From Citromicrobium sp. (GTDB lineage Bacteria > Pseudomonadota > Alphaproteobacteria > Sphingomonadales > Sphingomonadaceae), in contig PAVA01000009.1 in assembly GCA_002712945.1 (NCBI GenBank), forward strand, positions 1 to 19,868: a DNA stretch of 19,868 nucleotides, read 5' to 3'. A program made the position numbers and the translations under genes. The notes beneath the pieces are model-generated. The model searched no databases. It worked only from the letters and a program-made list of their open reading frames with translations, and was not told where the DNA came from. Below, piece by piece: positions 8,524 to 15,958 of the stretch (position 1 is its first letter; the number at the start of each line of letters is the position of its first letter).

Positions 8524-9678
8524 TCATCCCAGAACCCCACCGCCCAGCGCGCTGTCGTAAAGCCGCCGGTATGTGGCGACCATCTTCGCCTCGTCGAACT
8601 GAGCGCGCGCTTTCGTGCGGTTCGCCGCGCCGATTTCGGTCCGCAAGCTCTCGTCAGCCGACAGTGCGAGGAGCGCATCCGCCAGCGCACCCTCGTCGTT
8701 CGGGCGGACGATGAAGCGCGCGTTTTCCTCCGCTACCATCGCAGCGATATCGCCCACGGCAGGCGCGGCCACGGGCAGGCCGGCAGCCATCGCCTCGACC
8801 ACCGAGAGCGGAAACTGTTCCGAGCGGGAGGATAGCGCGAAGATATCGAACAGGCCGATAAAGGCCTTCGGATTCGCAACGAAGCCCGGCATGTGGACAC
8901 GGTGCGAGATGTCCGCCGCCTCGGCGGCATCGCGGATCGCCTCGCCCTGAGGCCCCTCGCCCACGATCACCAGCTGCCATTCCTCGGGCAGGTGCGCCAT
9001 CGCGCGAACCAGCGCCGAGAGATTCTTGACCGGGCGCAGGCCGGCCAGCGTGCCGACCCATTTCTCGCCCTCGTGCTTGATGACGCCGCGCAGCGCATCC
9101 GCCGGGGGATTTGCCTTGAAACCCTTGGTATCGATCCCGTTGGGGATGTGCTTCACCCGGCCGATCGGCTGCTGCCAGGTTTCGAGCGCGATCCCCTCCA
9201 GCACCTCGGACGGGACGACCAGCCCGCTCGCCTTGCCCAGCGCAATCCGCCGATACCAGTTGCGGCTCGTCTTGAGGCGATCCTGTTCGTCCTCGTTGAA
9301 GCCGTCCTCGTGATGGATCAGCGGCGGCAGGCCGAGCATATCCTTGAACAGGGTGTGCGCCATCACCGCGTCCATCGCGCCCCAGTTATAGGTCAGCACG
9401 AGATCATAGGGCTTCATCGCCTTCGCCAGCGCGTGCAATCTGCCCGGCCACGGCTTGCCCGTGAGCGAGGGGAAGTTGCGCGGATAGCGCACGTCCCGGC
9501 CCCGGGCGATGTGCTCGCTCGCACCATAGGCGTTGGGATCGGCGGAAACGATCGCGTGGGAAAGCTTGCTGCCGAAGGCATTGATCAGCTGGACGCTGCG
9601 CAGCTCCTTGCCCCCGGCCGCGAAGGTCGAGTGAAGATGGAGCACGCGCGGCGCTCCCTCGCGCGCAGCTGCAGGCAT
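8524..9678 (-). CDS. GT4-like family glycosyltransferase
   Basis: This GT-B fold glycosyltransferase has 384 aa. The N-terminal half has RVLHLHSTFAAGGKELRSVQ (11-30), with the glycine-rich acceptor-side loop. The C-terminal donor-binding half has HIPNGIDTKGF (177-187), GTLAGLRPVKNL (209-220), LVIVGEGPQ (236-244) and SSRSEQFPLSVVEAMAAGLPV (283-303). The last holds the E-x7-E nucleotide-sugar motif (E287, E295). The donor and acceptor are not predictable from the sequence; a role in cell-envelope or exopolysaccharide glycosylation is inference. The start at 9678 overlaps the stop of the upstream alpha/beta hydrolase as TGATG, so the two are very probably translationally coupled. The frame stays open much further upstream, but that is the antisense-like shadow of the hydrolase. 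Confidence 0.92.
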   Translation of the reverse strand: MPAAAREGAPRVLHLHSTFAAGGKELRSVQLINAFGSKLSHAIVSADPNAYGASEHIARGRDVRYPRNFPSLTGKPWPGRLHALAKAMKPYDLVLTYNWGAMDAVMAHTLFKDMLGLPPLIHHEDGFNEDEQDRLKTSRNWYRRIALGKASGLVVPSEVLEGIALETWQQPIGRVKHIPNGIDTKGFKANPPADALRGVIKHEGEKWVGTLAGLRPVKNLSALVRAMAHLPEEWQLVIVGEGPQGEAIRDAAEAADISHRVHMPGFVANPKAFIGLFDIFALSSRSEQFPLSVVEAMAAGLPVAAPAVGDIAAMVAEENARFIVRPNDEGALADALLALSADESLRTEIGAANRTKARAQFDEAKMVATYRRLYDSALGGGVLG

Positions 9679-10565
9679 CAGACGGTTTCCCGGGCTTTCA
9701 CCCTGGCGAGCAGCGCGTCGATCGCCGCAGCGGCCTCCGGCTCCTCCAGCGTGGGCGCGTGCCCGGTATCGGGCACGGTGACCGTCTCCATCGTGCGGTT
9801 GCGGGCCTTCATCTGGTGCACCGTCTCTTCCGACAGGAGATCGGACAGCTGGCCGCGCACCAGCAGCAGCGGTGTCTCGTTCAGCGCTTCGAAGGCCAGC
9901 CACAGGTTCGCAGCAGGCGCGCCGCCGCCATCTTCGGCCTCGCGGAACGCATCGCCGATCGCCATGTCGTAGTCGAAGCTGATGCGGCCGTTCTGGCCCA
10001 GCACCATCACCCGCTTGGCCGCCTCCAGCCAGTCTTCCAGCTGGTAGTTCGGGTGAACATCGAAGAACGTCTCTTCCAGTGCCCGCGCGGCGTGCATCCA
10101 GGTTGGGAAACTGCGGCCCTGGCCGACATAGCTGCGGATCTTGTCCAGCCCGCCCTCGTCGATCACCGGGCCGATATCGTTGAGCACCGCGCCCGCCAGC
10201 CGCTTCGAGTCGCCCCCTGCCAGCAGGATCGTCATCAACCCGCCGAGCGAGGTGCCAACGGCGACGAAGCGGTCGATTTCGAGCTCGTCCAGGAGGCGTT
10301 CGACATCTTCGACATACTGGCCGACATGATAGGTGGCCGCGTCGTCGGCGTAGTCGCTCATCCCTCGTCCGCGCATCTCGGGCGCGATCACGCGCCATTC
10401 GGGGGATAGCCGTTCGGCAAGACCCGCGAAATCGCGCGCGTTGCGGGTCAACCCGTGCATGCACAGGATCGGCGGCTGCCCTTGCGTCCCGCCGGAATAG
10501 TCGCGGTAATGCAGTTTCAGGCCATCCGCACTGTGCCAGAATCCATCGGTAAAGCGCTGATCCAT
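9678..10565 (-). CDS. alpha/beta hydrolase
   Basis: This is a 295-aa alpha/beta-hydrolase fold enzyme, probably soluble and cytoplasmic, with no signal peptide. The oxyanion-hole segment is CMHGLTRNARDF (35-46). The nucleophile elbow is VGTSLGG with Ser106. The acid is probably Asp242 in VRGQLSDLLS, and the catalytic histidine is His269 in VPDTGHAPTLEEP. These positions fit a complete, active triad. The substrate cannot be deduced; close family members include esterases, lactonases and dienelactone-type C-C hydrolases. The ATG at 10565 is preceded by an AAAAGAGAG ribosome-binding-like stretch. The frame extends upstream into selO, but that part is a shadow. It overlaps the downstream glycosyltransferase by one base and is divergent from selO. 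Confidence 0.9.
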   Translation of the reverse strand: MDQRFTDGFWHSADGLKLHYRDYSGGTQGQPPILCMHGLTRNARDFAGLAERLSPEWRVIAPEMRGRGMSDYADDAATYHVGQYVEDVERLLDELEIDRFVAVGTSLGGLMTILLAGGDSKRLAGAVLNDIGPVIDEGGLDKIRSYVGQGRSFPTWMHAARALEETFFDVHPNYQLEDWLEAAKRVMVLGQNGRISFDYDMAIGDAFREAEDGGGAPAANLWLAFEALNETPLLLVRGQLSDLLSEETVHQMKARNRTMETVTVPDTGHAPTLEEPEAAAAIDALLARVKARETV

Positions 10566-10635
10566 GGCTCTCTTTTCGGTGTGGGAAAAAGCAGTTCGGT
10601 TGCGCACAAACGCGCGCGCCCCCACTATTGCCGCG

Positions 10636-12036
10636 ATGGCCGACAAACCGCAACCGCGCCGCGAAGAAGCCCCACCGCCCATTCTGGCCCTGGCCGACTG
10701 GATCGGCGATCCGGTCGAACCGGCGCAGTTTCCGCGTACACAGCTGCGCTGGCGTAACGACCGGGCTGCACAGGCCATCGGACTTGCCGACCTGAGCGAT
10801 GACGAATGGCTGGCACATTTCGGCCGGTTCAAGCCTCTGCCCGGAAATCTCGAACGGCCGCTCGCGCTGCGATACCACGGCCACCAGTTCCGCGTGTACA
10901 ACCCGGAGATCGGCGACGGACGCGGCTTTCTGTTCGCACAGGTGCAGGGCGAGAACGGGCGCCTGCTCGATCTCGGCACCAAGGGATCGGGCCAAACACC
11001 CTACAGCCGCGCGGGCGACGGGCGGCTAACGCTGAAGGGTGCGGTGCGCGAATTGCTCGCGACCGAAATGCTCGAAGCGCTGGGCGTCGATACCTCGAAG
11101 ACATTCTCGATCATCGAAACCGGCGAGCAACTGATGCGCGGCGACGAGCCCTCACCCACCCGCTCCGCCGTCCTCACCCGCTTGAGCCACGGCCATATCC
11201 GCATCGGCACCTTCCAGCGCCTGCTCGCCCACGACGAGCCCGGGCACATGCGCGAACTGGTCGACTACTGCCTCGCGCAGTTCCCCGGGCCGCCTCCGCC
11301 CGAGGATGCACCCGATCGCGACGATCCCGCCGTCCGGCTGCTGCATCAGGTGGTCGAGCGGATGGCGGACCTCGCCGCAAGCTGGATGGTCGCGGGCTTC
11401 GTCCACGGAGTGCTCAATACCGACAACATGAACGTCTCGGGCGAAAGCTTCGACTACGGCCCGTGGCGCTGGCTGCCCCGCTGGGAGCCGGGCTTCACCG
11501 CCGCCTATTTCGACCATGCGGGCCTCTATGCCTTCGGTCGCCAGCCCGAAGCGGTCGGCTGGAACTGCGCGCAGCTCGCCACCGCACTGCGCCTGATCGC
11601 GCCTTCGGACGGGTTGATCGCCGCGCTGGAGCGCTTCGGCCCACTCTACGGCCAGCACCTGCGGCGTCGCTGGCTGTGGCGGCTTGGCCTGAAACCGCTT
11701 GGCGAGGAACGGGACGCCGCGCTGATCGCCGCGTGCGAACGGCACATGCGCGAAAGCGGCGCGCAGCCCGACGCCTTCTTCTACGCCCATCGCGGCGGCC
11801 GCACCGCAGGCCCGGAACTCGCTGCGATTTTCGAGGGTTACGAAAGCGTCACCCAGGATCACCCCTACTGGGCGGAGGGAGCGCCACAAGCCATGCTGAT
11901 CGACGAGGTCGAAGCCATCTGGTCCGCGATAGACGAACGCGACGACTGGCAGCCGCTCTATGCCAAGGTCGATGCGCTGCGCCGGATGGGCGATGCCCAT
12001 GGCCCGCCGCCGCACCCTGCCGGGCATCGCAGGTGA
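10636..12036 (+). CDS. selO: SelO (YdiU/UPF0061) family protein adenylyltransferase
   Basis: SelO is a pseudokinase-fold enzyme that transfers AMP from ATP to serine, threonine or tyrosine hydroxyls of target proteins (AMPylation). It is linked to redox homeostasis. The 466-aa product has the family hallmarks: RYHGHQFRVYNPEIGDGRG (residues 79-97), LGTKGSGQTPYSRAGDGRLT (113-132), RLSHGHIRIGTFQ (182-194), HGVLNTDNMNVSGESFDYGP (257-276) and GWNCAQLA in the C-terminal part. Asp263 and Asp273 (the latter in a DYG motif) are the likely catalytic and metal-binding acids. I start at the ATG at 10636. An in-frame ATG at 10564 would add 24 residues unlike the family and overlap the divergent hydrolase start. 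No Shine-Dalgarno precedes 10636. The C-terminus ends shortly after the conserved IDERDDWQPL region, without the cysteine-containing tail of some SelO proteins. Confidence 0.92.
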   Translation: MADKPQPRREEAPPPILALADWIGDPVEPAQFPRTQLRWRNDRAAQAIGLADLSDDEWLAHFGRFKPLPGNLERPLALRYHGHQFRVYNPEIGDGRGFLFAQVQGENGRLLDLGTKGSGQTPYSRAGDGRLTLKGAVRELLATEMLEALGVDTSKTFSIIETGEQLMRGDEPSPTRSAVLTRLSHGHIRIGTFQRLLAHDEPGHMRELVDYCLAQFPGPPPPEDAPDRDDPAVRLLHQVVERMADLAASWMVAGFVHGVLNTDNMNVSGESFDYGPWRWLPRWEPGFTAAYFDHAGLYAFGRQPEAVGWNCAQLATALRLIAPSDGLIAALERFGPLYGQHLRRRWLWRLGLKPLGEERDAALIAACERHMRESGAQPDAFFYAHRGGRTAGPELAAIFEGYESVTQDHPYWAEGAPQAMLIDEVEAIWSAIDERDDWQPLYAKVDALRRMGDAHGPPPHPAGHRR

Positions 12037-12122
12037 CGAAGCTGTAAAATGGCGCTAATGGGCGCGCCAAATCACAAGAACGGTGTCGCAGCCCGTCCAG
12101 AGGAACCGAGGAACTGCCAGGA

Positions 12123-13538
12123 GTGCCACTCACCGAAATCGCGTCTTACGAACCGGCCACCGGGCGGGAACTCTTCCGCGCGCCTATCGGCGATGTCGAA
12201 GAGGCGGTCGCCCGCGCGCGCGAAGCCTTCCCCGGCTGGGCCTCGCGCCCGGTCGCCAACCGGATGGAAATGGTCCGCCGTTTCGCCAACGAAGTGCGCG
12301 CGGCGGCGGACGACTTCGCGGAGCTGATCGCGCGGGAAACCGGCAAGCCGCTGTGGGAAGCCAAGACCGAAGTCGAGGCGGTGATCGGCAAGGTCGAAAT
12401 CTCGATCAGCGCCTATATGGAGCGCACCGGGCAGAAGAAGCTCGACAGCGCGCTGGGCGGCACCGCTGCGGTGCGCCACAAACCCCACGGGGTGATGGCG
12501 GTGCTTGGCCCCTACAACTTTCCCGCCCACCTGCCCAACGGCCACATCGTCCCCGCACTGATCGCGGGCAACACGGTGGTCTTCAAGCCTTCCGAGAAGA
12601 CTCCGGCGGTCGGCGCCATGCTGGTGGAGTGCTTCCACCGGGCAGGCATCGAGAAAGACGTTGTCCAGGTGCTGATCGGCGGGCCCGAGGAAGGCAAGGC
12701 GGTGGTCGCCCATCCCGATGTGGACGGCGTCCTGTTCACCGGCAGCGCGCAGGCCGGGATAGCGATCAACCGCAAATGCGCGACCAACCCCGGCAAGATT
12801 CTTGCGCTGGAGATGGGCGGCAACAACCCCATCGTGGTCACCCGGACACCCAAGGTGCAGGACGCCGCGCTGCTCATCATCCGCTCGGCCTTCACCACGG
12901 CGGGCCAGCGCTGCACCGCCGCGCGGCGGCTGATCATCACCGAAGACATGTACGACGAGACGGTCGAGGCGGTGAAGGCGCTGACGGCCAAGATCATCGT
13001 CGACGAACCCTTCGCCGAACCGCAGCCTTTCATGGGCTGCGTGATCGACAACCAGGCGGCGGACCAGCTGACCGAGAGCTTCCTCTACCTGCTCTCGAAC
13101 GGCGGCAAGGCGATCCGCCATCTGCGGCGCATTCGCGAGGATGCGCCCTTCGTCGCGCCCGCGCTGATCGACACAACCGCGATGGAAGAGCGCCCCGATG
13201 TCGAGCTGTTCGGTCCGCTGCTGCAGGTCATCAAGGTGCCCGATCTGAACCACGCGATTGCCGAGGCGAACAATACGCGCTTCGGCCTCTCGGCCTCGCT
13301 GATCGGCGGCTCGCCGGAGGACTTCAACCATTTCTGGGCGAACATCCGCGCCGGCATCGTCAACTGGAACCAGCCGACCAACGGCGCATCGTCCAAGGCT
13401 CCGTTCGGCAGGCTCGGCCTGTCGGGCAACCACCGCCCCGCCGCCTATTACGCGGCCGATTATTGCGCCTATCCCGTGGCCAGCAGCGAGATGGCCCAGC
13501 CGCGCGCCGCGCTCGGCGTCGGCTTCAAGGTGGACTGA
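12123..13538 (+). CDS. astD: N-succinylglutamate 5-semialdehyde dehydrogenase
   Basis: This NAD-dependent aldehyde dehydrogenase has 471 aa. It oxidises succinylglutamate semialdehyde to succinylglutamate, the fourth step of the arginine succinyltransferase (AST) pathway. Key residues are Asn132 in GPYNFPAHLPNGHIVPAL, FTGS at 205-208 for cofactor binding, the general base Glu230 in ALEMGGNNP, and the nucleophile Cys264 in AGQRCTAARRL. NFPAHLPNGHIVPAL and the GxVxWNxPTxGASS end are typical of AstD within the aldehyde dehydrogenase superfamily. The start is a GTG at 12123 with GAGGAA about 9 nt upstream. No other ast genes are in the window; the upstream neighbour is selO, 86 bp away. The specific substrate is a family-level inference. 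Confidence 0.88.
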   Translation: MPLTEIASYEPATGRELFRAPIGDVEEAVARAREAFPGWASRPVANRMEMVRRFANEVRAAADDFAELIARETGKPLWEAKTEVEAVIGKVEISISAYMERTGQKKLDSALGGTAAVRHKPHGVMAVLGPYNFPAHLPNGHIVPALIAGNTVVFKPSEKTPAVGAMLVECFHRAGIEKDVVQVLIGGPEEGKAVVAHPDVDGVLFTGSAQAGIAINRKCATNPGKILALEMGGNNPIVVTRTPKVQDAALLIIRSAFTTAGQRCTAARRLIITEDMYDETVEAVKALTAKIIVDEPFAEPQPFMGCVIDNQAADQLTESFLYLLSNGGKAIRHLRRIREDAPFVAPALIDTTAMEERPDVELFGPLLQVIKVPDLNHAIAEANNTRFGLSASLIGGSPEDFNHFWANIRAGIVNWNQPTNGASSKAPFGRLGLSGNHRPAAYYAADYCAYPVASSEMAQPRAALGVGFKVD

Positions 13539-13552
13539 GCCAACCACATATG

Positions 13553-13583
13553 AAAACGCCCCGGCACGGGTATTGCCGGGGCG
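13553..13583 (-). terminator. intrinsic terminator facing left, 10-bp perfect stem
   Basis: The arms CGCCCCGGCA and TGCCGGGGCG enclose a 7-nt loop, and on the minus strand the stem is followed directly by TTTTC. On the plus strand there is no T-run after the stem, so it is not a good intrinsic terminator for astD, whose stop is 18 bases before the hairpin. The orientation implies a transcript coming from the right, where no protein gene lies. Confidence 0.75.
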
Positions 13584-13690
13584 CCTTCCGCGACGCTGGT
13601 GGGACGCCGCGCCTTGGCCCTCGCCATAGCGGGAGCCAAAGATCGTCAGGGTTTCGGGGCCGGTCGGAAGACGCGAGGCGCGCTCTCCGA
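13553..13690 (-). ncRNA. candidate structured small RNA with intrinsic terminator
   Basis: Read on the minus strand, this non-coding stretch folds into four consecutive hairpins. H1 (13664-13690) pairs 11 of 12 positions around a CCT loop. H2 (13612-13641) pairs 12 of 13 around TATG. H3 (13589-13611) pairs 7 of 7 around a 9-nt C-rich loop. H4 (13557-13583) is a perfect 10-bp stem followed by TTTTC. The imperfect pairs favour the minus strand: H1, H2 and H3 together have five G.U wobbles there, which would be A.C mismatches in the plus-strand RNA. Only two positions change the other way. The linker between H1 and H2 (about 22 nt) is predicted single-stranded. The 5' end is not defined and may lie near 13700. 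It is transcribed away from rarD and towards the 3' end of astD. I do not recognise a known family; it is not SRP RNA or tmRNA, and the multi-hairpin shape does not suit 6S RNA. Confidence 0.55.
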
Positions 13691-13700
13691 ATCGACATAT

Positions 13701-13728
13701 GTTCAGAAATAACGCCGTTATCATGAAC
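13701..13728. promoter_or_regulatory. 28-bp interrupted palindrome between the small RNA and rarD
   Basis: The outer arms GTTCA and TGAAC enclose an inner near-perfect dyad ATAACG-c-CGTTAT. It is AT-rich in a GC-rich setting. It lies 48 bp upstream of the rarD start and just upstream of the candidate small RNA. It could be an operator for either or both divergent transcripts. No protein partner can be named. Confidence 0.5.
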
Positions 13729-13775
13729 AGCCAGCAACGCTTGTGCAGTGCAATGTGCAGGACTAGGGGCGGTGC

Positions 13776-14690
13776 GTGAAACCGCCCCATGCCGACCGCT
13801 CCCCCACCGGCCTCCCGCAAGCGCTGGGGGCCTATGTCCTGTGGGGCTTCATGCCGCTCTACCTGCTGCTCGTCCGGCAGGTGCCCGCATTCGAGTTCGT
13901 CGGCTGGCGGATCGTGTGGACCTTGCCGGTCTGCCTGCTGATCGTCGCCTTCCGCGGCCAGATCCCCGCTCTGCGCGAAGCGCTGGCAGACCGCCGCGCG
14001 CTGCTGTTCCTGACCGCCAGCGCGATCCTGATTGCGATCAATTGGCTGACATACGTGTGGGCGATCCAGCAGAATCAGGTCTACGCCGCCAGCCTTGGCT
14101 ACTACATCAACCCGCTGGTCAACGTGCTGCTCGGCACCGTGCTGCTGAAGGAGCGCCTGAGCCGCGCGCAATGGGTCGCCGTCGGCATTGCGGGCGTGGG
14201 CATTGCGGTGCTCGCCGCCGGAGCGCTGACGACGCTGTGGATCAGCCTGACGCTGGCCTTCAGCTTCGGCACCTACGGCCTGCTGCGCAAGCAGGTGACG
14301 GTCGGCGCGCTGCCGGGCCTGACGATCGAGAGCGCGGTCCTCCTGTTCCCGGCGATGGGCATCGCCGCGTGGTACTGGGCGAGCCCGCAGGGCTCCTCTT
14401 TCGACGACAATCTGGGCCTCTCCCTCGCGATCATGGCGGGCGGCGTGCTGACCGCCTTCCCGCTATGGATGTTCGCGACCGCGGCGCGGCGGATGGACTA
14501 CTCGGTCCTCGGCTTCGTCCAGTTCCTTGCGCCCAGCATCGTCTTCATCCTGGGCCTGACGGTGTTCGACCAGCCGTTGAACCCGGCACAGGCCTTCTGC
14601 TTCGGCTGCATCTGGATCGCCGCCGCCATCTTCGTATGGGATCTGCTCGCCCGGCGACGCGCCGCGCGCAGGCCCGCGCCGATCCGCTAG
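13776..14690 (+). CDS. rarD: RarD, EamA/DMT-family transporter
   Basis: This is a 304-aa inner-membrane protein with about ten transmembrane helices in two EamA halves, a member of the drug/metabolite transporter superfamily, RarD subgroup. Family segments are LGAYVLWGFMPLYLLLV (17-33), VGWRIVWTLP near 42-51, INWLTYVWAIQQNQVYAASL near 88-107, YYINPLVNVLLGTVLLKERL near 109-128, and FVQFLAPSIVFILG in the C-terminal half. The conserved WAI..N..YAASLGYYINPL block is strongly diagnostic of RarD. The substrate is not established; chloramphenicol-related roles have been proposed for relatives. The start is a GTG at 13776 with an AGGGGCGG stretch just upstream. Its stop codon abuts the stop of the convergent pyrC without any space. 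Confidence 0.92.
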   Translation: MKPPHADRSPTGLPQALGAYVLWGFMPLYLLLVRQVPAFEFVGWRIVWTLPVCLLIVAFRGQIPALREALADRRALLFLTASAILIAINWLTYVWAIQQNQVYAASLGYYINPLVNVLLGTVLLKERLSRAQWVAVGIAGVGIAVLAAGALTTLWISLTLAFSFGTYGLLRKQVTVGALPGLTIESAVLLFPAMGIAAWYWASPQGSSFDDNLGLSLAIMAGGVLTAFPLWMFATAARRMDYSVLGFVQFLAPSIVFILGLTVFDQPLNPAQAFCFGCIWIAAAIFVWDLLARRRAARRPAPIR

Positions 14691-15740
14691 CTAGCCCTCC
14701 AGACTCCAGCCGATCGTCCTGCCCGCCATGAAGGGCACGACCTGCGTGCCCGCCGCCGGAATGCTCTCGGGCACCGTCTGCTCGCGCTTCACCAGCGTCA
14801 CCGTATGCTCGTTGACCGGCAGGCCGTAGAAACGCGGGCCGTTCAATGAGGCAAACGACTCGAACCGATCCAGCGCGCCCTCCTCCTCGAACACCTGTAG
14901 ATAGGCCTCGAGCGCATGGGGCGCATTGTAGATGCCCGCACAGCCGCATGCACTCTCCTTGGCTTGGCTGGAGTGCGGAGCGCTGTCGGTGCCGAGGAAC
15001 ACCTTGTGCGATCCCGCCCCCTTCTTGCCCGTGGCAAAGGCCCGCAGCGCCTGCCGGTGCTCCTCGCGCTTGGCGACAGGCAGGCAGTAATTGTGCGGGT
15101 GGATGCCGCCGACCAGCATGGCGTTGCGGTTGATGTGGAGGTGATGCGGGGTGATCGTCGCACCGACATTCTCCCCGGCGCTTTCCACAAAATCGACCGC
15201 GTGGCGGCTGGTAATATGCTCGAAGGCGATCTTCAGCTGCGGCAGGTCGCGATGCAGCGGCGCCAGCACGGTTTCGATGAACACCGCCTCGCGGTCGAAG
15301 ATGTCGATCTCGGCATCGGTCACCTCGCCATGGACGCACAGGACCATGCCCGCCTCGGCCATCGCCTCGAACACCGGGCGCAGCTTGCCAATGTCGGTGA
15401 CACCGTGGGCCGAATTGGTCGTCGCATTGGCAGGGTAGAGCTTGGCGGCAGTGAACACGCCCTCGCGAAAGCCCGCAATCAGATCCGCCGGATCGGTATC
15501 GTCGGTCAGATAGGCGGTCATCAGCGGGGTGAAGTCCATGCCATCTGGCAGCGCCGCCATGATCCGGTCGCGGTAGGCCTGCGCCGCGTCCGCCGTGGTG
15601 ACCGGGGGCGTGAGGTTGGGCATTACGATCGCGCGGGCGAACTGGCGCGCGGTCGCGCCGACCACGCTTTGCAGCATCGCGCCGTCGCGCAGGTGGACAT
15701 GCCAGTCGTCGGGGCGGCGGATTGTGAGGCTCGTCGTCAT
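14691..15740 (-). CDS. pyrC: dihydroorotase, class II (E. coli PyrC type)
   Basis: This zinc amidohydrolase cyclises carbamoyl aspartate to dihydroorotate, the third step of pyrimidine synthesis. The 349-aa length equals E. coli PyrC. Metal and catalytic residues are all visible: His14 and His16 with Arg18 in WHVHLRDG, the carboxylated Lys100 in AAKLYP, His137 in CVHGE, His175 in FEHITSRH, and Asp252 in [14 protein letters not shown]. Asn42 lies in MPNLTPPV, and [13 protein letters not shown] at 197-209 forms the substrate side. The ATG at 15740 begins [14 protein letters not shown], just where the fold should begin. An open upstream extension to 15956 is intergenic. The stop abuts the rarD stop head to head. 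Confidence 0.96.
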   Translation of the reverse strand: MTTSLTIRRPDDWHVHLRDGAMLQSVVGATARQFARAIVMPNLTPPVTTADAAQAYRDRIMAALPDGMDFTPLMTAYLTDDTDPADLIAGFREGVFTAAKLYPANATTNSAHGVTDIGKLRPVFEAMAEAGMVLCVHGEVTDAEIDIFDREAVFIETVLAPLHRDLPQLKIAFEHITSRHAVDFVESAGENVGATITPHHLHINRNAMLVGGIHPHNYCLPVAKREEHRQALRAFATGKKGAGSHKVFLGTDSAPHSSQAKESACGCAGIYNAPHALEAYLQVFEEEGALDRFESFASLNGPRFYGLPVNEHTVTLVKREQTVPESIPAAGTQVVPFMAGRTIGWSLEG

Positions 15741-15794
15741 GCCCCGCGCCCTAGCCCAAGAGGCCTGCGCAGGGGAGCCCCCGCAAGCCCGATC

Positions 15795-15816
15795 CTGACA
15801 CACCTGACACAGTGTC
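15795..15816. promoter_or_regulatory. direct repeat plus 11-bp palindrome upstream of pyrC
   Basis: Two copies of CTGACAC (15795-15801 and 15804-15810, 9-bp period) run into the perfect palindrome GACAC-A-GTGTC at 15806-15816. This lies 66 bp upstream of the pyrC ATG, on the pyrC side of the 218-bp pyrC/ygfZ divergent space. It may be an operator. The rest of this space shows only a short GC-rich hairpin around 15908-15931. Confidence 0.35.
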
Positions 15817-15958
15817 TTGAGGCGAAAAACCTGCCTGCCCCGAAGCGCCTGTCGAATGGAGGACGGAAGCGTGCGAGACCGGACATGACCCGTGCAATAG
15901 CGGCCTTGCGCGCTGTAGGACAGCGGCGCGCATCTGGCATGGCCGCCCGGTCCCACCT

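Noticed and set aside
9679..10995. Long N-terminal extension in the glycosyltransferase frame (total 823 codons)
   Set aside because: It overlaps the alpha/beta hydrolase and selO. The glycosyltransferase fold begins just after the ATG at 9678.
13553..13690. Known housekeeping RNA (SRP RNA, tmRNA, 6S RNA) or a rarD riboswitch
   Set aside because: The conserved SRP tip and the tmRNA tRNA-like end are absent, and the fold is a row of hairpins rather than one 6S-like rod. It is on the strand opposite to rarD, so it cannot be its leader.
13525..13737. 70-codon minus-strand frame across the small-RNA region
   Set aside because: No ribosome binding site stands out, it runs through a strong terminator and ends inside astD, and the composition is that of random high-GC coding. 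The hairpins explain the region better. A short peptide inside the RNA cannot be fully excluded.
12072..14171. 699-codon open frame on the minus strand
   Set aside because: It is the shadow of astD and rarD and runs through the structured spacer. The product is Arg/His/Asp-rich without motifs.
15741..15956. 72-residue upstream extension of pyrC
   Set aside because: PyrC begins naturally at [14 protein letters not shown] and matches the family length. The extension covers the divergent promoter region.
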